Shown one piece after another: positions 1 to 11,324 of a stretch of DNA of 64,000 nucleotides (within the stretch, counting starts at the first letter, position 1; each line of letters opens with the position of its first letter). Source of the stretch: Lunularia cruciata (Eukaryota > Streptophyta > Marchantiopsida > Lunulariales > Lunulariaceae); the NCBI GenBank assembly GCA_948567375.1, contig OX419761.1, positions 31,968,243 to 32,032,242 of the forward strand, in the 5' to 3' direction. The translations under genes were made by a program, and so were the position numbers. The notes under the pieces were generated by a model. The model saw nothing but the letters and a program-made list of their open reading frames with translations, was not told the DNA's origin and did no database searches.

Positions 1-138
1 AAGATTTTCTACATATGATCACCATATATGAGGAACCCTTGGTGCTTCCGGTTGTAACTTATGGAGAACGGTGGATGTGCTATTTCTATGTGTTAATAAA
101 TTAGATAGATTGAGAGTGGTGTGATAGAGTAGCAACCA

Positions 139-1000
139 TGGCGGCAATATCCGATGTTATCCTTGCTATGCAACAACAAATTGAGCACCTTACTTGATTG
201 TTGGATGAACAAGGTCTTTGACGACAAGAGCAGGTGGAGAGAGTACCAATTTGAGAAGGAGAAGATCGGATCAGATTCCCTAAACCCAAGGTATTTGAAG
301 GCAAGAATATTTCATGTGCATTGGAGAATTTTGTATTTGATTGTGAACATTATTTTGAAGCTACCAATCTACAAGATGAGCAAAAACAGATTCTCTTGGC
401 TTCTAGCCAATTGGACGGAGTAGCAAAGCTATGGTGGAGATTCCAAGTGGAGCGAGCGGAATGACAAATTGTTGCACCAATCTTGACATGGCAGAATTCA
501 AGAGCGCAATAATTAGTCGGTTCCAAGCTATAAATGCCACATGAGCTGCACGGGGTAAGTTGGCAGAGTTGAAACAGATTGGCTTTGTAAGAAGTTACAT
601 CACGCAATTCCAAAACACCATCATGCAAATTCCAGATATATTGGAAGGTGAAGCTCTGGATCAATTTGTGAGGGGCTTGAAGGCGAGAACCAAATTAGAG
701 GTAACCATGCAAGAGCCACAACACTTGGAGGAAGCCATGCGGTTGGCCAAACGTTTTGACTCCTTGGTGGCAACAACTTGGTCTTGACCTCGACCTCCAC
801 AGAGCCTACCAATACACTACACACAAGTGGAAGAGCCATCACCCATGGAGATTGATGCCATTCAACAAAGACTACTTGGCATAGCAGATAGAGAGAAACT
901 GCAACAAAATGGTGGTTGTTTTTATTGTCACCAATTGGGGCATTGCATTGCTGAATGTCCACTCAAAAATGGATAACCTCGACAAGTTGCCCAAGTGGAG
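139..1000 (+). pseudogene. E1 gag remnant with CCHC zinc knuckle
   Basis: Capsid-like gag region of E1. A classical CX2CX4HX4C zinc knuckle is readable at 917-958 (C-FY-C-HQLG-H-CIAE-C), which in Ty3/gypsy Gag binds genomic RNA during particle assembly. The segment around 560-790 reads like the retrotransposon gag domain (LKQIGFVRSYITQFQ, then ALDQFVRGLKART). Broken; old. Confidence 0.75.
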
Positions 1001-1110
1001 GTCATGGAGCGGAATGATAAGGCAAACAAGGAATCCCAATAGGAGATTTTGAGCCGCCTATTAGGAGCTCAATTAGTTCCAATGGGATTGAAGGCTCGAC
1101 CTATGCAAGT

Positions 1111-4100
1111 TTGCTTCACTTGCAATGTATGATATCTAATCGGGGTTCTAGGATTTTGGTTGATTCTAGAAGTTTAGAGAATTGCATGTTTATGCAAGTA
1201 GCAAAGGAATTGGGTATTCCTATCAAGCAAGTGATTGGAAGTAGTTTGATGATTGCGGATGGTAGAAAGGGTTCTACATTCCGCACCTCGCATCATGTTA
1301 CCTTCAAGATTGGGAAGGAGTATTTAGAGTGTATGAGGTTTGTAGTGGCACCTCTACACTATGATATCATTCTGGGTCTACCTTGGCTTGAATGTCATAA
1401 GGTTCAATTTGATTGGGCCCAATGCTAAATTCAAGTACAACACCAAGGTAGGAATTTCCGGTTAGGTTGTCTGGCACCTCTGAGTAAGACACCTAAGAAT
1501 AGTCAATCCCAAGATGGGAAGTTTGTCGAGAAGGTAGCCATAGAGCAAACCTTGAAGGAAGTGGAGTCTCAAGATGGGAAGTTTGCCAAGAAGGCAACCA
1601 TGGAGCAGCTTGGAAGAGAGATGAGTCCCTAGAAGGGAAGTTTGTTAGTAAAGAAGCTATAGAGCAAGCTTTGGAGGAAGATAAGTCTGTATTCACGATG
1701 TGGATCAAGCCGATTGCACAAGAACAATCTATGGAGGACCGAGAGCCTCATCAAGCAATGGTTGATTGGATAGTTAAGGAGTTTGCAGTTGTGTTTCCGG
1801 ATAATCTGCCAAAGGGATTACCCTTTGATCGAGGTATGCCCTTCAAGATTGAGTTATTGCCAAGGAGTACTCCAGTGAGTAAACCGATCTATCGGCTCTC
1901 ACTAAAGGAGTTGGAGGAGTTGTAAACAACACTTATAGAGTTATTGGAGAAGGACTTCATACAACATAGTACCTCTCCTTGGAGAGCATTGGTACTATTT
2001 GTTCCAAAGAAGGATGGAGGACTTCATTTCTGTATTGATTATCATGGGCTCAATAAGCAAACCGTGAAGAATGCATATCCCTTGCCTCGGATCGATGACT
2101 TGCTTGATCAACTAAGTGGAGCACATTACTTTTCCAAGTTGGATCTTTGTAGTGGCTATTGGCAAATTCCCATTGAGAGAGAGCATGTGCAAAAGACTGC
2201 CTTTTGTACAAGGTATAGGCATTTGAGTGGAGAGTTCTACCTTTCAAACTCACTAATGCTCCTGCAGTCTTCATGGATGAGATGCATCGGGTGTTGGATG
2301 GACTATTGATCGGTCCGTGGTGGTGTTCTTGGATGATATCTTAATATATAGTAAGACAAAGGCAAAACACGTGAATCATGTGCGAGAAGTCCTAAGATGA
2401 CTATGACAATGGAAATTTTACTACAAGAAGTCAAAGTGTGCCTTTTGGCAGAAGGAGGTTACCTTCTTGGGTCATAAGATCTCATCAGAGGGGATCAAGA
2501 TGGAAGAAGAGAAGATCAAGGCCATTATTGATTGGCCTACCCCAAAGGATGCTACAGAAGTATAGGCATTCAATGGATTGGCCAGTTTTACCAACGGTTC
2601 ATCCATTATTATGATCATGTGGCTGCACCATTGACTGACCTCTTGGGAAAGAACTTGAGCTTCTAGTGGACCATTGAGCATGAAGAAGCATTCTAGAAGT
2701 TAAAGCATATGGTGTCTTCAAGACCCATTCTTTAACCATATGATCCTCAACTACCATGTGTGGTTGATTTTGATGCATCTAACTTTACAATTGGAGCCGT
2801 GCTACAACAAGAATTCCCAGATGGACTCCATCCCATTGCCTTTGTGTCTCACCAACTCAATATGGCTAAACAAAACTACTCTGCTCGAGATCAAGAACAA
2901 CTTGCAATGGTATACGCCACTAAGGTATGGAGACATTACCTCTTGGGAAAACAAGTGATCATGCGAACTGATCACAAACCATTGTTGTAAACCTTACACT
3001 TGGAACACATGAAGAGTCAACATCATCAATGGGAGGAACAACTCCAACTGTATGACATCAAACTTGAGTACAAACCAAGTTGGTTCCATGTCATCCTTGA
3101 TGCTTTATCATGATGACATGATTTGAAATCTCTTCCTCTCATCACAACGGCAATTTCAACGGTGTCAATTGACTCCAAGGTCCAAAATGAGTTTCAATCA
3201 GCTCTACACCAAGATCCCTTCTTCCAAATGGTACATGGTCACCTTACGGCATGTGATAAGGAGTACAATACCTTCTTCATCAAGGAGGGCCTTTTATTCC
3301 ATGAGGACCGGATCTATGTTCCAACTAAAGGTGATCTTTGACTTGTGCGCCTTCAAGAAACCCATGATTTACCCATTGTGGGTCACATGGGTATAGACAA
3401 GACCTTGAGTACCCTCCAACTCAATGGTGGTGGCCGAACATGACACAAGATGTTTGAGAATTTGTCCGATTGTGTGAGAGCTGCCAATGTAACAAGGCCA
3501 ACAACCAGAAGCCAAGTGGACTCCTTCAACCACTCGCCGTTCCATCCGCTCACTGGGAGCATGTGAGCTTGGATCTCATCACATCCTTGCCAAAGACAAA
3601 ACAAGGACATACCGCAATCGTGGTGTTTGTGGATAAGCTTAGTAAGCAAATCCACTAGGCACCAACTTGTGATACAGTGGATGCTCCAACCTTAGCGCAA
3701 ATCTACTTCAACAATGTCTTCAAGCATCATAGGATGCCACGTGTACTCATCTCCGACCGTGATCCTCTATTTATCGGGAAGTTTTGGCAAGCACTCTTCT
3801 AGATACTCGACACCAAGCTTGCTTTGTTCACAACCTATCATCCTCAAACTGATGGACAAACCGAACGTGAAAATCATAAATTGGAGGATATGTTGCGTGC
3901 TTTTGTTGATGTTCACCATACCAATTGGGATGAATGTCTTGCAGCTGCAGAATTTGCCTACAACAATTCCAAATAGGCAAGCACCGGATTTTCTCCTTTC
4001 TTTTTCAATTTTGGCCAAGATCCGCTTGTTCAAGATTCTCTTCTTGCTCCCCTTCCATTTCAGGTTCCTCATACTTCCACATTCTTGACCACTATATCCC

Positions 4101-4645
4101 AATCTCTCCAACAAGCCAAGTCTTACCTCCTTGTTGCTCAAAACCGCCAAAAACAATATGCGGACCACCATTGTTGTGATCTCACCTTTGAAATTGGTGA
4201 TAAAGTGATGCTATCCTCTAGTAACCTCCCTCTCCAATGATATCCAAGTTTGTAAACTTGCCCCTAATTGGATAGGACCCTTTGATATCACCCAAATTGT
4301 CTCTCTTGTTGCTTATCGACTTGCCTTGCCTTTTTACATGCATATCCATCCTGTCTTTCATGTTTCCAAGTTGAAACCCTTTGTTCCTAACCCTCTTCCT
4401 TTTCCTCTCGAGTCCAACCTCCCCTTCTTCTTGTCCCTATCAATGATCATGAGGAGTACAAAGTTGAACGTATTCTCGGGCGTCGCCATATTCAACGAGG
4501 CCGTCACCAACATATAGAGTACAAGGTCCTTTGGAAAGGGTATCCCCTTCATGATGCCACATGGGAACCTCTTTCTTACCTCCAGAATGCACAAATGGCC
4601 ATCTAGGAATTTGAAGCTTCACTGGCAACGAGGACGTCACCAACC
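1111..4645 (+). pseudogene. E1 pol remnant: protease, RT, RNase H, integrase, chromodomain
   Basis: Successive fragments show retropepsin (1111-1428), reverse transcriptase (about 1930-2500, with the [12 protein letters not shown] and [12 protein letters not shown] blocks), RNase H (about 2760-2990, ending in a DHKPL-type motif), the zinc-binding and catalytic parts of integrase (about 3400-3960, including VSLDLITSLPK), an integrase C-terminal region with a KQYADHH-like block (about 4150) and a chromodomain tail (about 4450-4620, WKGYP then DATWEP). The domain order and chromodomain identify a chromovirus. Many breaks; fossil. Confidence 0.8.
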
Positions 4646-4752
4646 AGCAGTAGGGAAATATGTAACAATATGGAGTTTAGCAACAAAGTTAGTAGGGCTC
4701 ATGAAGTAGCACATAAGACAAATTAGCCTAGAATATTCCAAAAGTATCTAGG

Positions 4753-4939
4753 AAGCTTCTTAGGAAGTTTCCCGGCTAGCTTAGCTTGCACCTCAAGTAA
4801 GTAGCTTCTAGAAGCTTCCAACTAGCTTAGCTTGCACGCCAAGTAGGCAGCTTCTAGAAGGAAGCTTCTTGAGAAGCTTCCTAGTTAACTTGGCTTGCAC
4901 TCTAAGAAAGCGGCTTGAGGAAGTTTCTTGAGAAGCTTC
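4753..4939 (+). promoter_or_regulatory. Cluster of heat-shock-element-like motifs in E1 U3
   Basis: The palindrome GAAGCTTC recurs through about 190 bases. At 4806-4818 the sequence TTCTAGAAGCTTC is a perfect three-module heat-shock element (TTCnnGAAnnTTC). Further GAAnnTTC pairs lie at 4753-4760, 4765-4772, 4861-4868, 4873-4880 and 4932-4939, some preceded by TTCnnGAA. The cluster sits 20-210 bases upstream of the LTR TATA box, where heat-shock-factor sites act in heat-induced plant retrotransposons such as ONSEN. Induction itself is inferred. Confidence 0.55.
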
Positions 4940-4960
4940 TCAAGGGCCTTGTATGCTACA

Positions 4961-4968
4961 TATAAATA
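4961..4968 (+). promoter_or_regulatory. TATA box of E1 3' LTR
   Basis: TATAAATA, directly downstream of the heat-shock-element-like cluster, in the position expected for the U3/R promoter of an LTR. Confidence 0.6.
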
Positions 4969-5170
4969 CCAAAGCCAAAGCTCATGCTAGGCATTCTGAA
5001 TTTTCCCTCATTCAAGTGTCCCAATGTGAGTTTCCATTCTCCTATTTCTCCTCGGATTTGGTCTTTTATACCTTTTGTCAATAATTTCTATGGTATTGAG
5101 ACACCTTTATTGTATGGCCTCCATACTACAATAAGAGAGTTCACACAAATTGTATCAACCAAGGGCACAT

Positions 5171-5949
5171 GATAAGGAGATCACATAAAGGCCCCTCTCT
5201 TTTCCATAGTACACTACATGACTTATATGGTGCTCTATGAGAGGTGGTAGTTGATTTTTCTTCTTGTCTTTTCTCATCCATCTTAGATGATCCTCATATT
5301 GTAGGCCCTTTAGAGGATATATTTTAAGTTGTGTTTACTCTCATACTTAACTTAGTGACCTTGGGTTTATGAGTCAAAACTCAAAAATACAATATTTGGA
5401 ATCTACACATAATCCTTACTTCCTTTGACTTCCCACCAAGATTCTAGTTCCCTATACGTGGTTTGAGGGTTTAGGTTTTCCTTTGGGATAGGAGGACTTT
5501 TCCAACTTGTTCATGTCTAATACTTTGGTCAATTTAATAATCCATGTTTGCTTCTTCCTTGGATTGAGGAACAAGCATGCATTTTATTCTATTCTTGCAT
5601 GTTATTAATTCCCTAGGGGTTCATATTTGGTAGAGGTAATCTTACCTCATTTACTCACATTTGATAATACCATCCACCACACTTTCTCCACTGTATTATG
5701 ATCATATATGCTACCACAACTAGCATATGAGTAGTCTAGGCTATAAATAGCTCTACCTATAGCTATGGATGCATACGAGCTTATAAGGCAAGAGGCTATC
5801 AAACCAATGGGATACATAAGAGGATAAGGTCTAGTGGTTTCACTATTAACCAATTGGTTCTTATACCACAAATGTCTTTTTTTTAGACTTATCACAATAA
5901 TGGTTTTATGTACATAAATTTCCAATTACATCTTTGATTGGCTTGCAAC
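5171..5949. other. No gene recognised
   Basis: AT-rich sequence without supported coding potential. Part of it may be the remaining U5 of the E1 LTR. Confidence 0.5.
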
Positions 5950-6790
5950 CTATTGCATGATACTCCCTACATTTATTGACATTTTATTGCAAGAATCTAG
6001 GAATATACATGTAGATCTTAGTGAGCATATGCATACTTGCACCTTCACCAACATCTCCATTGATGCACCACCATATGATGGAGATATGATTCTTTTTAGT
6101 AGAGTGAAAGGCTCTAGAGCATGGCTCCAAGCCTTCTTCTTGATTGAGGACTTTAGATTCACTTATGAGGAGTTTCCTGCATCTTTATGATTGAATCTGG
6201 GTCCACCACATCTAGCACTCCTAGAGCTCCTACACCAGTGCACATATGGCTCTCTATTTGACACACAAGGCATACACATCTTATGTGTAGTAGATAGAGA
6301 GCCCACCAAAGTTCATGATGCCATAAACAATATAGTGGCCCAAACCCTATGTGCTACACCATCCTTAATTAAACTATGATTGGATCTACCAAAACCGTCT
6401 CCTTATCGGGGAAAACTGGATATTGTTACTTACATGGATGGTAATCCTACCTTATATGATGTGGTGGTTGCAAATCCCTTACAAGAAGAGTCATTGGCCA
6501 CTTCTTTGTCCAATAAAAGTGGATGTTGTTACTTTCATGGATGATCATCCTACCTTTTATGATGTGGTGGTTGCAAATCCCTTACAAGAAGAGTTATTAG
6601 CATGGGCAGCCATACAAGGGGGAGCAACAACCATCACTTGTTGCAGAAAGGAGGACCATTATGCACCTTGGTTGTCCTCCAAAACCTTTGTTCCTTTGGC
6701 AATTGAGGTTTTTGGATATGTTTATCACCACTTTGATGGTTCTCAAGGAAGCAACATAAGGTTCCTTGTATAAGAGAGGGGTGTTGGCTA
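5950..6790 (+). pseudogene. LINE-like ORF C-terminal remnant
   Basis: Broken reading frames resemble the C-terminal part of LINE reverse-transcriptase proteins of the type that ends in a zinc-knuckle-like region and a restriction-like endonuclease fold. An AWL segment (about 6115) is followed by a CTYG...HILC stretch (6230-6290), a KVHDAINNIVAQT segment (about 6310), a D-V...FYDVVVANPL segment (about 6525-6590) and a terminal FVPLAIEVFG block (about 6690-6720). Family assignment rests on remembered pattern only; the RT domain itself is absent. Truncated at the 5' side, with several stops. Confidence 0.4.
6418..6603 (+). repeat. Direct duplication inside the LINE-like remnant
   Basis: About 80 bases starting at 6418 recur at 6521 with only a few differences, a period of 103 bases. 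The duplicated text encodes the FYDVVVANPLQEE-like block, so that part of the remnant occurs twice. Confidence 0.8.
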
Positions 6791-6799
6791 TCCCTCCAA

Positions 6800-7577
6800 C
6801 TATGCTCACATCCTACAATAAGCAGCAAGTCTCACTCTCTTACAATACTCTCAAGTCTTTATAGATATGTAGCAATAGTAAAAATATCTAGCACAGCTAG
6901 GATCCACACTCCCCACTTACCTGATATACCATTGGAGGACCTCTACTACACATTTTAGTGGTAGAATATGTTCTTCTTTGTCTCCTAGAGATAGATTGCT
7001 AGAAATATATAGCACAACTAAGGTCCATCCTAGAGATAGATTGATAGTATGGATTTTCCTTTTGTGTGGCTTTTGGTTGCTCTCTTTCTTGTATTTTTCT
7101 TTGTTTTGGCCTTTAGGGACCATTGAGTCTTGTGCACTCTATGTACATTGTACTCCTCTACTTGTTTCTTGTTCCTTTGGGTATTATATCAGATGATTTT
7201 CTATCATATACACAAAAAAGGACAATCATGCCACAATTCACACTTGCAAGTTATTGCTTGAAAGTCAACATACAAATTGGAAACTAGTCATGCAACAAGT
7301 GGCATTTGCAAACTACACAAAGTATGTTGAGGTATTCTAATATGATTTTTGTAATCACAAATCAACCCATAAAAAAGTAGATTACAAAGGAGAATTATCA
7401 AACACAACCCCCACCTTTGAAAACCTAAAGATAACCAATCACATTTTAACTTGAATTATATGCATGAATTATTTCAACTATTCCCTTGGATTGGCATAGA
7501 GAATATTAATAAAATTTAATGATTGTATTATAATTTTTTAATTTGTATGATAATATTAATTATGACCTATAGTAGTC
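6800..7577. other. No gene recognised
   Basis: AT-rich intergenic sequence. A short phrase containing CCTAGAGATAGATTG is duplicated near 6980 and 7030; nothing else was recognised. Confidence 0.5.
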
Positions 7578-8115
7578 TGTTATGCCATTTGTAGCATCGC
7601 ACCTAGATTGCTTGGACTCTAGAGCAATAGTGTTGGTCGTGAGGAGTATTTTGATAGTTACTCATAGACTACTTGTTGACAATCAGATTTCATGCTCAGT
7701 GTACTAACTACACGGTGGGGTCTATCGTCACTTAGCACTGTTTGCACTATTGAATGTGCCGTCAATGTGATTGTTAGAGTTTGAGACAAGGAGGTAGGTA
7801 TACTTTTGAAGTGTAGCTCCAAAGAGCTCATTCTCTGATGTTGAGTCTTTGAGTTCCTAACTATGGTGAAAAGAGGCTGTTGAGCATCATTTGGATTGTC
7901 TTAGCTTAAGTGAGTATTATTATAATCAATATCCAATTGTTGGTTGATTATGGAGTGACATATCAAATACTGATATGATATGATTGAATGTGATTTGAAT
8001 TGCATAACAAATTAATCATTGTGATACTTTATAATTCATATATGATTTATGTGTGAATTGTGTTTTTATAGTGTGATGTTGATAACAATATATGTTGTAT
8101 AATGATATATATGCA
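7578..8115 (+). repeat. Solo LTR of the G family
   Basis: Starts TGTTATGCCATTTG and ends in ATATATATGCA, 538 bases. Read on this strand it parallels, over its whole length, the reverse complements of the G1 LTR (20,288-20,836) and the G2 left LTR (32,548-33,094), including the CACCTAGATTGCT block near the start and the TTATGTGTGAATTGTG block near the end. No internal element sequence adjoins either side. A clear target-site duplication was not seen, which fits an old solo LTR. Confidence 0.65.
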
Positions 8116-8592
8116 CAAAAAATTAGAAATATATTAAAATATTATATTAATTATACATACAGAAAATAATTAAAACTAATTCCATAACATAGTAAACAGA
8201 TCGATTTGATTTAGATCTCCCATATTTCGGTGAATAAAGACAAAACTAAAATAAAAAGTGGTTGAATAAAGTCATCAGTTTTCACAAAGCATCCTTTGCG
8301 TAGATGATAATAATTCAAAATAGTAACTAAATAAAAGTATAAATATCTATAAAAGAATATAATTCTTTAACACCTACTTGAATTTGCTCTACCGCCTGTA
8401 AGTGCAAATGCGTAACTTACGAGGTCCTTTGAAAATTTGAATAGTTTCTATAATATTACAGTCTGCCTGTCACTATATCTGAAGAGTAAATCCTTTGAAT
8501 TTAAGTCTACTTAATGAGTATTTCAATTCGATCTTCGAAATACTAAGTCAACGAATAATCGGGCTTTCTTGTAGGCCAATTGATTTAGCGCT
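8116..8592. other. No gene recognised
   Basis: AT-rich sequence between the solo LTR and the exon-like pair. Confidence 0.5.
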
Positions 8593-9060
8593 AACCTCCA
8601 CCCTCAAAGATATTCTCCCTTTTGAGTTGCAAGGAGTACGTTGGTGGTGAAATCTTTGGAATGTCGCCCATGCCGGCGTAATTATCAGAACTGTAGATTC
8701 ATCAAAACAAGATCAATTATTACTTTTAAGGAGGATACAAATCGTAATACGCGAGGAAATTAGGTGAAACTCTGAAAGATTGATGGATGAGCTCCTAAAA
8801 GAAAGAGAACAGCTTACCTTATGGTTGCCTGTTCTCGATGCATCCCGTGGTGAAAGACATGGCCTTTCCTCGTCCGGTAATTGAGAATTCTTTCCTTCTC
8901 CTCCCATACTGTTTTGCGATCGGGCCTGGAAAGACCAATAGCTCACGCTTCAGACATAACTTCACTACTGTAGATTCCAACAACAAGGGGGACGTATTCT
9001 GCGACCCATCTTGAAGTGTTCCATCAGTGTCTCCGTCCAACGACCGACTCTCGAGTCTGC
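8593..9060 (-). other. Two exon-like open blocks, unidentified
   Basis: On the minus strand an open block from about 9060 to 8817 ends at a consensus-like donor (AAG|GTAAGC). After an apparent acceptor (CTACAG) a second open block (about 8690-8595) reads NYAGMGDIPKISPPTYSLQL and ends at GGAG|GTTAGC. The first block has a Ser/Asp/Leu-rich stretch (DGTLQDGSQNTSPLLLE). Base composition is less AT-rich than its flanks, which suggests coding ancestry. No family was recognised and no start codon could be assigned, so this may be a relic or the part of a gene whose other exons I could not see. Confidence 0.25.
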
Positions 9061-9451
9061 TTGAATTGTCATATTCTTCACCATGTCAACTTATGAAGAA
9101 TCTCAATAGACGCTCTCAAGGAAAGCAGATCCAGATTGCCACAGGAATTTCACGAGCGAGCAAACCAGGGAGCAGGCAATTCAAAAGCAGCAAAGAACAC
9201 CATCACAGTGTGTTTTGAATGTTTTTAGAATAGAGGATGGAAAGAGATCGTCTACCTCTGCACACAATTGAATCCGAAAGTCTCTCCATTGATCTAATTA
9301 TCCCTTACGTTACTGCAAATTCGTTTCACAAATAGTAAGAAAGGAAAGAGAAATGGCTCAGTTGTATATAGTTTTGGTATAATACCATCAAAGTCTCTAA
9401 ACACAAGTTAAATTCGCTTTAGAGGAAGAATATTTTGCACATATGAGATTG

Positions 9452-9553
9452 TTATTCTCACAAACTCACAAACACAGGTTGTTATTCTAACAATCTCGCA
9501 AACACATTTCGCGAGTTATTCTCACAATCTCGCAACCACATTTCGCGAGTTTG
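9452..9553. repeat. Short tandem repeat with TTCGCGAG
   Basis: About three imperfect tandem copies of a 35-40-base unit containing TTATTCTCACAATCTCGCAA, two of them followed by CACATTTCGCGAG. Confidence 0.7.
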
Positions 9554-10625
9554 ACAGATCTCACAGCAACCCGAAAATGACTCTCTCGTGAATTTACGGC
9601 ACGTTTGCTTAGGAAATTCATCGTCGCCAGAGCGTACTTCTGATCGGGAGCAAATTAATCGACACCATCCATGCCGTATAATTTACCAATAGTTATCATC
9701 ATTTTCCTTCATGCTGTCCGACCATACGCAATAGCAAAATAAGGTATAACTTTTAATAGAATGTCATGTAATTTGATACACATATAAAAATGGATATTAT
9801 TAGATCGAATGTTCTCATTTTGTTAAATATTGTTAAATTAACCTTCTCATTTAAAAAAAATTGATCCACTCTAGTGTGCGCCCATCGTGTCATTGATATT
9901 ATGATGATTCACACGAGAATCTGATTTCCTCTGTTGTAAACTAGGGTGTGCAGTTTTAACAAAACGAAAGGTCTATTTAACAACACACTACAAAATTTAG
10001 TCTATAAATTTGATGAAATCCTGATCAAAAAACAATATTGTAAGTAGAAACATAAAAGGGCGTATCAAAAATTGCTTTTCAATTGCCATAAATGATACTA
10101 CGAGAAAATTTATGGGAAACCCTGCAAAGTGTTACGTGGTGAGGAGGAAAATCCATCAATAATCCGGCATAAACTCCCGTAATATCCTGAAATGTTACAC
10201 GTAATGGGAAACGTGACCTGTAAACTTTTACAGGCTAAGGGTGGTCCATAACACTTAACTGCCGACAAAACTACTCGCAAAAGTGACCCGGACAAACATC
10301 AACTCAAACCGTAGATTGATACGGGACGTTTCATAAACGTCCGTATTTTGGTTTACGGGACCCATAAATAGATCTATGGGACGGGCATGTCCAATTCCCG
10401 TCAAATTCAATTTTGAAACTCTCTAATGTTATCATACATAAGGTTTATCAGTCACGCAATCCGGCAAGGTGAAAAGGTAAGCGTGCATAAGTTACCTGGA
10501 TATTATCTGTAAGTCAGAAGTGTAGAACACACCTTTTCTATATACATATAAGGCAAAATGCATAATTGAAAAATGAAGCCGAGAATAGTGGTTATAATCG
10601 TTACATTGAAGAAAAAAACAAGCGC
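9554..10625. other. No gene recognised
   Basis: Intergenic sequence without supported coding potential on either strand. Confidence 0.5.
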
Positions 10626-11010
10626 ATATAACACATGAACGATGGGAAGACCCCTCAAGCCGAACAAGAGAGAGACAACATAGATAAGATAAAATGAGGT
10701 TAGGCACCAATAGTATTGATATTAACAGTCTACTCCATCGCACCTAAAATATATGAGCTATGCAAATTGGAACGATCTATTTCAAGTAGAAAAATGTGAC
10801 AGCCAAAAAAACAAGAAGGAGGGAAGACCCCATCAATCCGTATAAGGATGAGACAAAATAGGTAAATGGGACTAAAGCCCCAATAGAGTCGATAAGAAAA
10901 CAACTGCAAACAACTACAATCGGTGAATTGGAGAAACATGGAAACACTGCAAGTACGAAGGAAGTGAAGCCAAGTAGAGAATAGTGATTGCGAAGGCATA
11001 GGCAGCATAG
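10626..11010 (-). repeat. Two adjacent copies of dispersed repeat B
   Basis: Two diverged copies (about 10,630-10,760 and 10,795-10,905) of a repeat that on the minus strand reads GGCTTGATGGGGTCTTCCC-like text flanked by a CCCCATTTTACC block. Related copies lie near 18.6-18.8 and 19.9-20.25 kb. It may be the 3' tail of a LINE, but no ORF or poly(A) tail confirms this. Confidence 0.5.
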
Positions 11011-11324
11011 CCAGTGGATGATCTCAGTGAGAGCGAGGAGCAATCTTATATCGCAAAGAGCAATCCGACTAAACAAGTGTTAGTGGGCGAGTGGAGCAAA
11101 CGGTATAAAACCATGAGCCGTACATAGAACGTGGGCTGGCCTTGTAAAAGTGGTGCAAGAATGATACATCCTTTTGTGCCTTACTTCCTTTGGCAATAAG
11201 TTAGTAAAGATCGTTGTAGTAAACGTTGACTGGGTTGTTGTTCTACATGTGTTCATATCATCAGAACGATGCCAGGATAATACTTGTGATTCTTAATACA
11301 TTTCTACTACGGGTACAACTTGAT

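Larger units (their letters stand above)
1..5170 (+). mobile_element. E1: old Ty3/gypsy chromovirus, 5' end outside the window
   Basis: Degraded LTR retrotransposon in the order gag, protease, reverse transcriptase, RNase H, integrase, chromodomain, 3' LTR. The first 100 bases still resemble the leader reading frame that precedes gag in the chromoviruses at 27.3 and 39.7 kb. The 5' LTR would lie to the left of the window. The reading frames are broken in dozens of places, so the copy is old and inactive. The right edge of the 3' LTR could not be fixed because no second LTR is present; 5170 is a minimum estimate. Confidence 0.85.
4661..5170 (+). repeat. E1 3' LTR (right edge uncertain)
   Basis: Begins TGTAACAATATGG a few bases after the chromodomain tail. 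It contains a palindrome-rich U3 (4750-4940), a TATA box (4961) and downstream transcribed sequence. The end of U5 could not be placed without the partner LTR. Confidence 0.6.

Noticed and set aside
4750-4940. AAGCTT palindromes as a simple restriction-site-like satellite
   Set aside because: Spacing is irregular and motifs fit GAAnnTTC modules next to a TATA box, so a regulatory reading was preferred, though an imperfect local repeat of the flanking text does exist.
10777-11076. Hydrophobic minus-strand frames resembling a membrane protein
   Set aside because: They lie within diverged copies of repeat B; hydrophobicity comes from T-rich minus-strand sequence.
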